Assembly (NCBI GenBank): GCA_030150585.1
Contig: JASLFM010000499.1
Coordinates: 1 to 6,286, forward strand
Direction of reading: 5' to 3'
DNA from: Acidovorax sp.
Lineage (GTDB): Bacteria > Pseudomonadota > Gammaproteobacteria > Burkholderiales > Burkholderiaceae_C
Length of the DNA stretch: 6,286 nucleotides
Shown here: positions 1 through 6,013 of the stretch, piece after piece
Layout of the letters: every line of letters begins with the position of its first letter
Numbering within the stretch: the first letter of the stretch is position 1
The notes under the pieces: model-generated
The model's database searches: none
Told to the model about the DNA's origin: nothing
The model's input: only the letters and a program-made list of their open reading frames with translations
Translations under genes and position numbers: made by a program

Positions 1-50
1 TCATGGATCGAAGGCATGTCGTCCACGAGCAGGATGCGCTGGTTCACCAT
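1..50 (-). CDS. Receiver-domain protein, N-terminal fragment (runs off left edge)
   Basis: Only the first 16 codons are present, reading MVNQRILLVDDMPSIH. The ILLVDD core is the first beta strand and the acidic Asp pair of a CheY-like receiver domain. The DDMPSIH continuation is, from memory, typical of receivers fused to a histidine kinase or GGDEF output, but the rest lies outside the window, so the output domain cannot be named. The start is supported by an AGGA ribosome binding site (minus strand 60..57) 6 nt upstream. It is the third gene of a minus-strand run, 25 nt after the stop of the stand-alone receiver gene, and is probably co-transcribed with it. Confidence 0.75.
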   Translation of the reverse strand, partial: MVNQRILLVDDMPSIH

Positions 51-75
51 GGCGATTCCTCTGCGCCCAGGTCGG

Positions 76-612
76 TTACATGCCCTTGGGAGCGAGCACC
101 TCGCCCTGCGGTCCCCGCTCCACCCGGGTGATGCCGGGCTCGAGCGCCTCCAGGCGCCGGCGCTCTGCCGCGTCCGCGCTCAGCTCGCCAAGCTGCACGC
201 GCGCGATATCGGCCAGTTCCCGGTCATGGCGCAACTCGTCCGCGTGGGCCAGGGCTTGCCGGAACTGGCCGATGAGTTCGCTCTCGTTCCAGGGCTTGAT
301 GAGGTAGCGGAATACCTCCACCTCATTGAGCGCGTGGACGATGGTGGCCGAATCCGACGACGCGCTCAGGATCATGCGGATGGCGTGCGGCTGGACCGAG
401 CGCACGAGGCCGAGGAATTCGCTGCCCGTGATCAGCGGCATGCGGAAGTCGGAGACCACCACATCGAACGCCGCCTCGCGCAGCCGGCCCAGCGCGGCCT
501 CGGGGTCCACGGTGGTCTCGATGGTGACTTCTGCGCCAAGGGCCGGGCGCAGCACGCGCTGGAGGGCGGCCAGCACGCTGGCCTCGTCGTCAAGCAGCAG
601 GATCCGTGGCAT
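76..612 (-). CDS. Stand-alone response regulator receiver protein (178 aa)
   Basis: This is a CheY-like phosphoacceptor protein for a two-component pathway. The receiver fold covers about residues 2-120: acidic pair D8/D9 in ILLLDDE, predicted phosphoacceptor D55 in VVVSDFRMP, the Ser/Thr switch position S83 in MILSAS, and K106 in YLIKPW. The KPW form is common in HupR-like receivers and in those of HD-GYP regulators. After the receiver come about 58 residues that are mostly charged and helical (HADELRHDRELADIARV), ending in a Gly/Pro-containing tail. No DNA-binding or enzyme domain is visible, so it probably works by protein-protein contact or as a phosphate relay. The ATG lies 2 nt after the stop of the HD-GYP gene, and its Shine-Dalgarno GAGG sits inside that gene's last codons, so translation is probably coupled. 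A GTG two codons upstream is an alternative start. The cognate kinase is unknown and may be the cut-off downstream gene. Confidence 0.88.
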   Translation of the reverse strand: MPRILLLDDEASVLAALQRVLRPALGAEVTIETTVDPEAALGRLREAAFDVVVSDFRMPLITGSEFLGLVRSVQPHAIRMILSASSDSATIVHALNEVEVFRYLIKPWNESELIGQFRQALAHADELRHDRELADIARVQLGELSADAAERRRLEALEPGITRVERGPQGEVLAPKGM

Positions 613-614
613 GT

Positions 615-1946
615 TCACCTCATGAATGAAGCCCGGATGGGCAATTGCAGCGCCACCGCGTCGCGGGCCTCGCGCAGCTGGATGCGCTGGATCAGATCGG
701 AGGTCAGCACGTGGCCTGCCGCCAGCAGCACGACCCCCTCGCTGGAGCAGAAGTCCCTCGCCAACGCCATGCCGGGCTGTAGATCGGCGGTGGCAGTCAT
801 TATGGGCGGCGCTTCGGGAACGGGCGCGGCCTGCAGCAGCATCTGTAGGAAGGCGTCCACGACCTCGGGGTCGAATTGCCGGCCCCGGCCGTGCGCGATG
901 AGGGTGCGTGCGTCGGCGGGGGCCAGAGGCGTGGGGCTCAGGTGGCCGATCTGCAGGTCGTCGTAGGTGTCGGCCACAGCCAGGATGCGTGCGCCCAGCG
1001 GGATCGCGTCGCCCATGAGCCGGTCGGGAAAGCCCGTGCCGTCGTAGCGCTCGTGGTGGGCACGCACCAGCACGGCGACCGCTTGGGCATCCTCGACAGC
1101 CAGCAGCAGCTGTTCTCCCAGGCTGGGGTGCTTGTGGTATCTGGCAAGCTCGTCGGGGCCGAAGCGCGGAACGGGCTTGGAGAGCATGCCGTCGGGCAGC
1201 GTGACGTGGCCCACGTCGTGAATCAATGCTGCGACGAAGGCATCCTGCTGCTCGGCCTCGCCCAGGCCCATGACCCGCGCCGTGCGCCGGGTCAGATCGG
1301 CTACCCGGCGCGAATGGCCGGCGAGCGGGCCGCCGCGCCATTCGAGCAGGTTGGTGAACATGCGTATGCAGGCGAGGTAGCTCTTCTTGAGCTTCTGGTG
1401 GGCCTGTGACAGCTCGGCCGTGCGTTCGAGCACCTTGTGCTCGAGCGTGGCGTTGAGCTGCGCCAGCGCCTGGTTCTGTGCGTGGGCCAGGGCCTCGAGC
1501 CGCGCCTTCTCGCGCACGAGTGACTGGTGCTCGCAGATTTGCTGCACCACGGCCAGCAGCTCCCCGTCATCCCAGGGTTTGGTGAGGTAGCGGTGCACAT
1601 GGGCGGCGTTGATGGCCGCGATCGTGGACTGCAGGTCTGCATAGCCCGTCAGCAGGATACGGGCCACCCCGGGCCAGCGTTCGCGCACTTGCGAGAGCAA
1701 CTGGGCGCCGTCCATGCCGGGCATGCGCATGTCGGAGACGACGATGTCGGCGGCCCCGGCTTCCAGCATCGACAGGGCCTCGGCGCCGCTGCCCGCCACG
1801 CGTACGGCGTGGCCCGCCCCGCGCAGCAGCCGCCGCAGCGCGGCGGCGACGTGTGGTTCGTCGTCCACGCACAGGATTTGCGCGGCGGGCTGCGCGTCCG
1901 CGGGGTGGGGAGGGGCGTTCGCGCCCCATGCCTGAGCAACCGCCAT
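615..1946 (-). CDS. REC + HD-GYP response regulator, putative c-di-GMP phosphodiesterase (443 aa)
   Basis: A cytoplasmic two-component output protein of RpfG-like layout, predicted to hydrolyse cyclic-di-GMP. The receiver domain spans about residues 23-138, with D28/D29, phosphoacceptor D72 (VVSDMRMPGMDG), T100 and K123 (LTKPW) all present. A coiled-coil linker follows at about 140-190 (repeats such as LEHKVLERTAEL). The HD-GYP domain covers about 195-370: GHSRRV near 210, metal-binding HD at 243-244 (LIHDVGH), HKHPSLGEQL near 271, and HHERYDGTGFP at 297-307, closing with GRQFDPEVVDAFLQML. About 70 further residues contain LQPGMALARD and LLAAGHVLT, a tail I recall from many HD-GYP proteins. 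Two consensus positions differ: HDxGK reads HDVGH, and GYP reads GFP, so activity should not be assumed. The ATG at 1946 is chosen for its strong Shine-Dalgarno (GGAGGGAG, 6 nt away); the frame stays open upstream without a better start. It is the first gene of the minus-strand operon. Confidence 0.93.
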   Translation of the reverse strand: MAVAQAWGANAPPHPADAQPAAQILCVDDEPHVAAALRRLLRGAGHAVRVAGSGAEALSMLEAGAADIVVSDMRMPGMDGAQLLSQVRERWPGVARILLTGYADLQSTIAAINAAHVHRYLTKPWDDGELLAVVQQICEHQSLVREKARLEALAHAQNQALAQLNATLEHKVLERTAELSQAHQKLKKSYLACIRMFTNLLEWRGGPLAGHSRRVADLTRRTARVMGLGEAEQQDAFVAALIHDVGHVTLPDGMLSKPVPRFGPDELARYHKHPSLGEQLLLAVEDAQAVAVLVRAHHERYDGTGFPDRLMGDAIPLGARILAVADTYDDLQIGHLSPTPLAPADARTLIAHGRGRQFDPEVVDAFLQMLLQAAPVPEAPPIMTATADLQPGMALARDFCSSEGVVLLAAGHVLTSDLIQRIQLREARDAVALQLPIRASFMR

Positions 1947-2045
1947 CCGGAACTCCCTCCTGGGTGGGTTGTCGGGCGCCGGGGGCTTGGACACGGGAGT
2001 CGCCGGCGCTTTTGCTGTCTGTGAGCGGCGTGTGGTTTTGCGACC

Positions 2046-2075
2046 ATGATAGGAGGCGGTTCGAAGCTTCGTCAA
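2046..2075 (-). promoter_or_regulatory. Sigma70-like promoter for the HD-GYP / receiver operon
   Basis: On the minus strand, TTGACG (2075..2070, 5 of 6 matches to the -35 consensus) is followed after an 18-nt spacer by TATCAT (2051..2046, 5 of 6 to the -10). Transcription would begin near 2039, leaving a leader of about 90 nt before the ATG at 1946. Position, orientation and consensus all fit; no start site has been measured. Confidence 0.55.
2062..2071. promoter_or_regulatory. Perfect 10-bp palindrome in the divergent promoter region
   Basis: CGAAGCTTCG reads identically on both strands. It lies in the spacer and -35 edge of the predicted minus-strand promoter and about 24 bp before the plus-strand extended -10. 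It could be an operator half-site or chance; no known regulator consensus is recognised. Confidence 0.25.
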
Positions 2076-2094
2076 CGTCCCGGTGCCGTTGCCT

Positions 2095-2103
2095 TGCTAT
2101 CAT
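2095..2103 (+). promoter_or_regulatory. Extended -10 promoter candidate for the copper operon
   Basis: TGCTATCAT carries the TGn extension and a 5-of-6 match to TATAAT. No convincing -35 is seen at the usual distance, but extended -10 promoters can do without one. The predicted start near 2110 would give a leader of about 60 nt before the DUF2946 ATG at 2172. No Fur-box-like or CueR-like operator is evident, which agrees with control after initiation rather than at the promoter. Confidence 0.4.
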
Positions 2104-2171
2104 CGGCCCGCGCCCACAAATCGGGCGCCTTCCATTCCCTCCACCTCCACCCTCGCAATCTGCCGCGCGGC

Positions 2172-2543
2172 ATGCCCCACCTCCACCGCTTTCGCCTGAT
2201 GGTGCTCGGATTCCTGGGCCGTGCGGTGCTGGCCTGGTTTGCGTTGTCGCTGGGCGTGGCGGTCGCCTCGCCGATGGTTAACCCGCAGGCGATGGAACTC
2301 GTGTGCTCCAGCACGGGCGTGGTGAAGGTGATCGTCAAGACCGATGATGGCGCGCAGGAGATGGGCTCGACCCACCTCGACTGCCCCATGTGCATGCCGC
2401 TCATCGCGCCGCCGCCACTGGCATCGGCCGGGGCGGTGCCGCCGCCGTCGCCGCTATCGCACGCGCTGCGGCCTATCGTGGCTGCGCGCATTGCCGCCGC
2501 CACGGCGGCGCCGCTGCCCGCGCGCGGGCCGCCCTCCCTCTGA
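2172..2543 (+). CDS. DUF2946 family protein, CruR-type copper-responsive upstream ORF (123 aa)
   Basis: A small protein with a basic N-terminus (MPHLHRFR), a hydrophobic signal or membrane segment at about residues 9-33, then MELVCSSTGVVKVIV and a CxxC motif in DCPMCMP (C71, C74; a further Cys is C45). This Cys pattern, length and position before a TonB receptor fit DUF2946. In Bordetella pertussis the equivalent gene (bp2923, CruR) is reported to be an upstream ORF: the nascent protein senses copper through its CxxC and triggers Rho-dependent termination, shutting off the downstream transporter genes. The same role is inferred here. After the CxxC the protein turns Pro/Ala-rich (APPP, VPPPSP) and ends in RGPPSL, a possible ribosome-stalling tail. 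The start is not certain: no strong Shine-Dalgarno precedes the ATG at 2172; an in-frame ATG at 2199 and a longer reading from 2046 are possible. 2172 is chosen because it keeps a normal signal segment. Confidence 0.8.
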   Translation: MPHLHRFRLMVLGFLGRAVLAWFALSLGVAVASPMVNPQAMELVCSSTGVVKVIVKTDDGAQEMGSTHLDCPMCMPLIAPPPLASAGAVPPPSPLSHALRPIVAARIAAATAAPLPARGPPSL

Positions 2544-2564
2544 ACTTGCCTCTTTGATACCGGT

Positions 2565-2596
2565 GCGGCATCGGCCCTGTGGGGGCGCGGTGCCGC
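2565..2596 (+). promoter_or_regulatory. Leader hairpin 1 (arms A:B)
   Basis: Nine pairs join 2565-2573 to 2588-2596 (one is a G-U) and four more join 2574-2577 to 2583-2586, with a single bulged G at 2587 and a UGUGG loop. It begins 21 nt after the DUF2946 stop, close enough to be disturbed by a ribosome at the end of that ORF. No U-tract follows, so it is not an intrinsic terminator. Confidence 0.5.
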
Positions 2597-2623
2597 GGAG
2601 TCTTGTTGCCAAGTGGCGGCACC
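2589..2623 (+). promoter_or_regulatory. Alternative leader hairpin (arms B:C), exclusive with hairpins 1 and 2
   Basis: GGTGCCGC (2589-2596) is perfectly complementary to GCGGCACC (2616-2623), giving an uninterrupted 8-bp stem with a 19-nt loop. Its arms are the 3' arm of hairpin 1 and the 5' arm of hairpin 2, so it can form only if both of those are open. This A:B, C:D versus B:C layout is that of an attenuator-type switch. Confidence 0.4.
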
Positions 2624-2635
2624 CGTGGGTGCTGC
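2616..2635 (+). promoter_or_regulatory. Leader hairpin 2 (arms C:D) next to the receptor ribosome binding site
   Basis: GCGGCACC (2616-2623) pairs with GGTGCTGC (2628-2635) through eight pairs including one G-U, closed by a CGUG tetraloop. The stem ends 2 nt before AGAGG, the receptor gene's Shine-Dalgarno, so it could affect ribosome access. A run of five T follows at 2643-2647, but 7 nt from the stem. Confidence 0.5.
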
Positions 2636-2649
2636 GCAGAGGTTTTTCC

Positions 2650-4983
2650 ATGAACAGATCCATGTGGCCGCTCGTGCTGGGCGGCGCCGCATTCCCCTGG
2701 CTCGCCAGTGCCGCCTTCGCGCAGGCGGCGGGCAGCCCCGCCGACGAGGCGCCCGAGCGCGCCAGGTCGCTCGGCGTCGTCACCGTGAGCGGCGGGCAGC
2801 CGAGTTCGCTGCCCACGCAGATTCCCACCACCATCGAGGGCGTGACGCGCGAGGAGATCGACGCGCGCATCAACGCCACCGACAGCGAGGACGCGCTCAA
2901 GTACCTGCCGAGCCTGCTGGTGCGCAAGCGCTACATAGGCGACTACAACCACGCCATCCTCTCCACGCGCGCCTCGGGCACGGGCAACAGCGCGCGCTCG
3001 GCCGTGTACGCCGACGGCATCCTGCTGTCGAACTACCTGGGCAACGGCATCGCCAACGGCACCAACTACGCGCCGCGATGGGGCCTGGTGACGCCCGAGG
3101 AGATCGAGCGCGTGGACGTGATGTACGGCCCGTTCTCCGCGGCCTACCCCGGCAACTCGGCTGGTGCGGTGGTGGACTACGTGACGCGCATGCCCACCAA
3201 GCTGGAGGCGCATGTCAGCGCGGGCTACTCGTCGCAGCCCAACGACCTGTACAGCACCCGCCGCAGCTTCAACAGCTGGCAGAGCAGCGCGTCGCTGGGC
3301 AGCAAGAGCGGCGACTGGTCATTCTGGGTCAACGTGAACCGCACCGACAGCCAGGGCCAGCCGCAGACCTTCACCACCGTGCCCGTGGCCTCGGGCACGC
3401 CGGGGACGGCGGGCACCCCCGTGTCCGGCGCCGTGCCGGGGCTCAACACCACGAACACGCCGTGGTACATCCTCGGCACCGGCACCCAGTACCACACGGT
3501 GCAGGACCACGCCAAGCTCAAGCTCGCTTACGACTTCACGCCCACCGTGCGCGCGAGCTACACCCTGGGCTGGTGGCAGAACCGCTCCGAGGGGCGCCCC
3601 GCGAGCTTTTTGACGGGGCCGGATGGCCAGCCGGTCTACAGCGGCCCGGTCAACATCCAGGGGCGCACCTACATCCTCGCGCCCACGGCGTTCCCGCTCA
3701 CCAACGACGAGCAGACGCACACCATGCACGGCGTGTCGCTCAAGAGCCATACGCAGGGCGTGTTCGACTGGGAGCTGGCCGCCAGCCTCTACGACTATGG
3801 CAAGGACCGCCAGCGCGCGCCCACCGTGCCCCTGCCGCAGGCCGCCGCGGGCGGGCCCGGCACGCTGCAGAGCCAGGACGGCACGGGCTGGAACACCCTG
3901 GCCGCCAAGGGCACCTGGCGCCCGCAGGGCCCGCGGGGGGAGCACATCGTGGACTTCGGCGCCGGGCGCGACGCGTACAAGCTCGGCATCGACAAGGTGA
4001 ACGTGGCGGGCAGCTGGACCGACGGTGCCGCCAACCCGCAATCGCCGGTGAGCAGCGTGGGCGGCCGCGCCGAGACCCTCTACCTGTGGGCGCAGGATGC
4101 GTGGCGCTTCGCCCCGCGCTGGACGACGGTGCTGGGCCTGCGCTGGGAGGACTGGACGGCGCACGACGGCTACACCGCCACGGGCAGCAGCCGGCAGGCC
4201 TACGACCGCCGCAGCGAGTCGCACTTCTCGCCCAAGGCGGCGCTGGCCTACCAGTGGAGCAGCGATACCGTGCTCAAGGCCTCGGTGGGGCGCGCGGTGC
4301 GTTTTCCCACGGTGGGCGAGTTGTATGGCGCCACGTCGGGCGGCGCGCTGTCGTTCATCAACGACCCCAGCCTGAAGCCTGAGAAATCGTGGACCGGCGA
4401 ACTCTCGGCCGAGAAGGACCTGGCGAGCCTGGGAGGGGGCCTGGCCCGCGCCACGCTGTTCCACGAGATCACGCGCGACGCGCTCTACAGCCAGCCCATA
4501 CCGGGCACCACCATCTCGCGCGTGCAGAACGTGGACAAGGTCCGCACGCTGGGCCTGGAGCTGGCCTACACCGGCCCATCGGTGTGGATTCGCGGCCTGG
4601 ACCTGGGGGGCAGCCTCACCTATGCCGACTCGAAGACCGTCGCCAACGCGGCCAACCCCGCGAGCGTCGGCCAATGGCAGCCGCGCGTGCCGCGCTGGCG
4701 CGCCACGGCTTACGCCACCTACCAGCCTGACGACCGCTGGGCCTTCACCGTTGCCGCACGCTACAGCGGGCGCCAGTACTCCAACCTGGACAACAGCGAC
4801 GTGAACGCCTTTGCCTATTTCGGCGCGAGCAAGTACTTCACCGTGGACCTGCGCGTGCGTTACCGGCTCACGCAGCAGCTCTCGGCGGCGTTCGGCATCG
4901 ACAACGCCAACAACTACCAGTTCTGGAACTTCCACCCCTACCCGCAGCGCACCTACACCGCGTCGCTGAAGTGGGATCTTTGA
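2650..4983 (+). CDS. TonB-dependent outer-membrane receptor, putative copper transporter (777 aa)
   Basis: Predicted to import a substrate across the outer membrane using TonB-ExbBD energy. A signal peptide covers about residues 1-24 (cleavage near AAFA). A TonB-box-like VVTVSG lies at 43-48, the plug at about 55-182 with ADGILLSNYLG and the conserved end TPEEIERVDVMYGPFSA, and a 22-strand-type barrel fills the rest, closing with RTYTASLKWDL. Total length is normal for the family. The last residue is Leu, not the usual Phe. By order it corresponds to bfrG of the Bordetella copper operon, so copper or a copper complex is the likely substrate; from sequence alone the substrate is unproven. There is no Cys and only three Met after the signal peptide (M158, M181, M359), and an HTMH motif lies at 357-360. 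The ATG at 2650 is chosen because it starts the signal peptide and has AGAGG 7 nt upstream; the frame is open to 2344 only through high-GC readthrough. Confidence 0.92.
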   Translation: MNRSMWPLVLGGAAFPWLASAAFAQAAGSPADEAPERARSLGVVTVSGGQPSSLPTQIPTTIEGVTREEIDARINATDSEDALKYLPSLLVRKRYIGDYNHAILSTRASGTGNSARSAVYADGILLSNYLGNGIANGTNYAPRWGLVTPEEIERVDVMYGPFSAAYPGNSAGAVVDYVTRMPTKLEAHVSAGYSSQPNDLYSTRRSFNSWQSSASLGSKSGDWSFWVNVNRTDSQGQPQTFTTVPVASGTPGTAGTPVSGAVPGLNTTNTPWYILGTGTQYHTVQDHAKLKLAYDFTPTVRASYTLGWWQNRSEGRPASFLTGPDGQPVYSGPVNIQGRTYILAPTAFPLTNDEQTHTMHGVSLKSHTQGVFDWELAASLYDYGKDRQRAPTVPLPQAAAGGPGTLQSQDGTGWNTLAAKGTWRPQGPRGEHIVDFGAGRDAYKLGIDKVNVAGSWTDGAANPQSPVSSVGGRAETLYLWAQDAWRFAPRWTTVLGLRWEDWTAHDGYTATGSSRQAYDRRSESHFSPKAALAYQWSSDTVLKASVGRAVRFPTVGELYGATSGGALSFINDPSLKPEKSWTGELSAEKDLASLGGGLARATLFHEITRDALYSQPIPGTTISRVQNVDKVRTLGLELAYTGPSVWIRGLDLGGSLTYADSKTVANAANPASVGQWQPRVPRWRATAYATYQPDDRWAFTVAARYSGRQYSNLDNSDVNAFAYFGASKYFTVDLRVRYRLTQQLSAAFGIDNANNYQFWNFHPYPQRTYTASLKWDL

Positions 4984-5006
4984 TGGTTTTGAAGAAGGAC
5001 ATTGCG

Positions 5007-5891
5007 ATGATGAAACTCCAACACCTGGCCGCCGCTGCGGCGCTCTGTGCCGCCACGGCGGCTTTCGGCCACGTCGTTCTGCCTGCGGGCGGCGCCACGG
5101 CGGGCAGCACCTACGATGCGGTCTTTTCTGTCGGCCACGCCTGCCAGGGCGCACAGGCCACCACGGCGCTGGCAGTGCAACTGCCCGCGGGCTTTCGCCT
5201 GATCGAAGCCCAGCCGCGTGCCGGCTGGACGATCGCCGCGCAGGGCAATGAAGTGCGCTGGGCGGCCGCCTCGCCCGCTGCCGCGCTGCGCGGCCACGAC
5301 AAGGCAGAATTCACCGTGCGCGGCGTGCTGCCTACCACCACAGGTCCGCTGTACTTCCCCGTGCGGCAGGTCTGCGACGTCGGCCAGGCCGATTGGGTGC
5401 AGGTGCCCCCGCCGGGCGAGGGTGCCAACGGCGCCAAGCTCGCCATGCCCGCGGCGAAGCTGGAGGTGCTGCCGGCCGGCGTGGCGCCCGTGGACGTGAA
5501 GAACGCCTGGGTGCGCGCCACGGTGCCGGGCCAGAGCGGCACCGGCGCCTTCATGACGCTGCAGGCGCCCGCAGGCGCGCGGCTCGTGGGCGCCGCCACG
5601 CCCGCCGCAGGCGTGGCCGAGATCCACGAAATGAAGATGGAGGGCGACACCATGCGCATGCGCCCCGTGGCGGGCTTGGATCTGCCCGCGCGGCAGCCCG
5701 TGGCGCTGGCGCCTGGCGGCTACCACCTGATGCTCATGGACCTGAAGGAGCCGCTGGTGGCGGGGCGCAGCATCGCGTTGACGCTCAGCTTCGAGGATGC
5801 GGCCGGCGTGCGAACGCGGCGCGAGCTGCAGGTCGAGGTCCGGCAGGCGGCGCCGGGCGGCGCGGCCCCGGCGGGCGGGCACCAGCACTGA
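5007..5891 (+). CDS. YcnI (DUF1775) - PCu(A)C copper-chaperone fusion, periplasmic (294 aa)
   Basis: A secreted copper-binding protein with two domains. The signal peptide is residues 1-21; cleavage after AFG would leave His22 as the mature N-terminus (HVVLP), as in YcnI proteins, where the N-terminal His binds Cu(II). The YcnI domain spans about 22-156 and keeps a Trp in DWVQVP (W130); C46 and C123 may form a disulfide. The PCu(A)C domain spans about 163-265 and has the full signature H207-x10-M218-x21-H240-x-M242 (from IHEMKM and YHLMLM). PCu(A)C proteins carry Cu(I) in the periplasm and help deliver it to the CuA and CuB sites of cytochrome oxidase. The tail ends GGHQH, a possible extra metal site. 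The matching Bordetella gene is bp2921. ATG 5007 is chosen for its Shine-Dalgarno AAGGA 7 nt upstream; ATG 5010 is equally possible, and ATG 4983 overlaps the receptor stop (TGATG) but has no ribosome site and adds a charged stretch before the signal peptide. Confidence 0.92.
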   Translation: MMKLQHLAAAAALCAATAAFGHVVLPAGGATAGSTYDAVFSVGHACQGAQATTALAVQLPAGFRLIEAQPRAGWTIAAQGNEVRWAAASPAAALRGHDKAEFTVRGVLPTTTGPLYFPVRQVCDVGQADWVQVPPPGEGANGAKLAMPAAKLEVLPAGVAPVDVKNAWVRATVPGQSGTGAFMTLQAPAGARLVGAATPAAGVAEIHEMKMEGDTMRMRPVAGLDLPARQPVALAPGGYHLMLMDLKEPLVAGRSIALTLSFEDAAGVRTRRELQVEVRQAAPGGAAPAGGHQH

Positions 5892-5927
5892 GCCTGCGCC
5901 GGCGCTGCTCGGGGGTACGGCGCAGGC
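5892..5927 (+). terminator. Terminator-like inverted repeat after the copper operon
   Basis: GCCTGCGCC (5892-5900) is perfectly repeated in inverted form as GGCGCAGGC (5919-5927), with a tenth pair 5901:5918 and a 16-nt loop. It starts on the base after the chaperone stop codon. Only GTTT follows, so termination would be weak or need a cofactor; mRNA 3'-end protection is an alternative role. Confidence 0.45.
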
Positions 5928-6013
5928 GTTTGCCGACGTCGAGCCGGTCCATGCCTTTGTGTGGGGCGGCCACAGCTTCACGGTGTAAACGGGCGTGTGC
6001 GAGACTTCACCCC

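Larger units (their letters stand above)
2532..2649 (+). promoter_or_regulatory. Regulatory leader between the DUF2946 ORF and the receptor gene, with candidate Rho-loading tract
   Basis: The last codons of the DUF2946 ORF and the first bases after its stop (2532-2561) form a C/U-rich, G-poor tract in otherwise GC-balanced DNA, as expected of a Rho utilisation site. Two strong hairpins follow before the receptor's ribosome binding site AGAGG (2638-2642). The parts are listed separately. The control role is inferred from the homologous Bordetella operon, where copper causes Rho termination in this part of the transcript. Confidence 0.5.

Noticed and set aside
2046..2171. Longer N-terminus for the DUF2946 protein from the ATG at 2046
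   Set aside because: It would add 42 residues before the signal segment, start upstream of the predicted extended -10, and has no ribosome binding site.
2616..2647. Hairpin followed by five T, as a possible intrinsic terminator
   Set aside because: Seven bases including the ribosome binding site separate stem and T-run, so the geometry is wrong for intrinsic termination. It was kept only as a leader hairpin.
2344..2649. In-frame upstream extension of the receptor gene
   Set aside because: It overlaps the DUF2946 gene in another frame, is Arg-rich low-complexity sequence, and would bury the signal peptide that begins at 2650.
3319..5154. Long minus-strand open frame (611 codons) opposite the receptor and chaperone genes
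   Set aside because: The translation is Arg/Ala/Gly/His-rich with no recognisable domain, and the opposite strand carries clear receptor and YcnI sequences. It is a high-GC shadow frame.
5797..5988. Small plus-strand ORF of 63 codons ending after the copper operon
   Set aside because: Its first half overlaps the chaperone gene in another frame and is Arg-rich. The last 25 or so residues look more protein-like, but there is no ribosome site and no recognised family.
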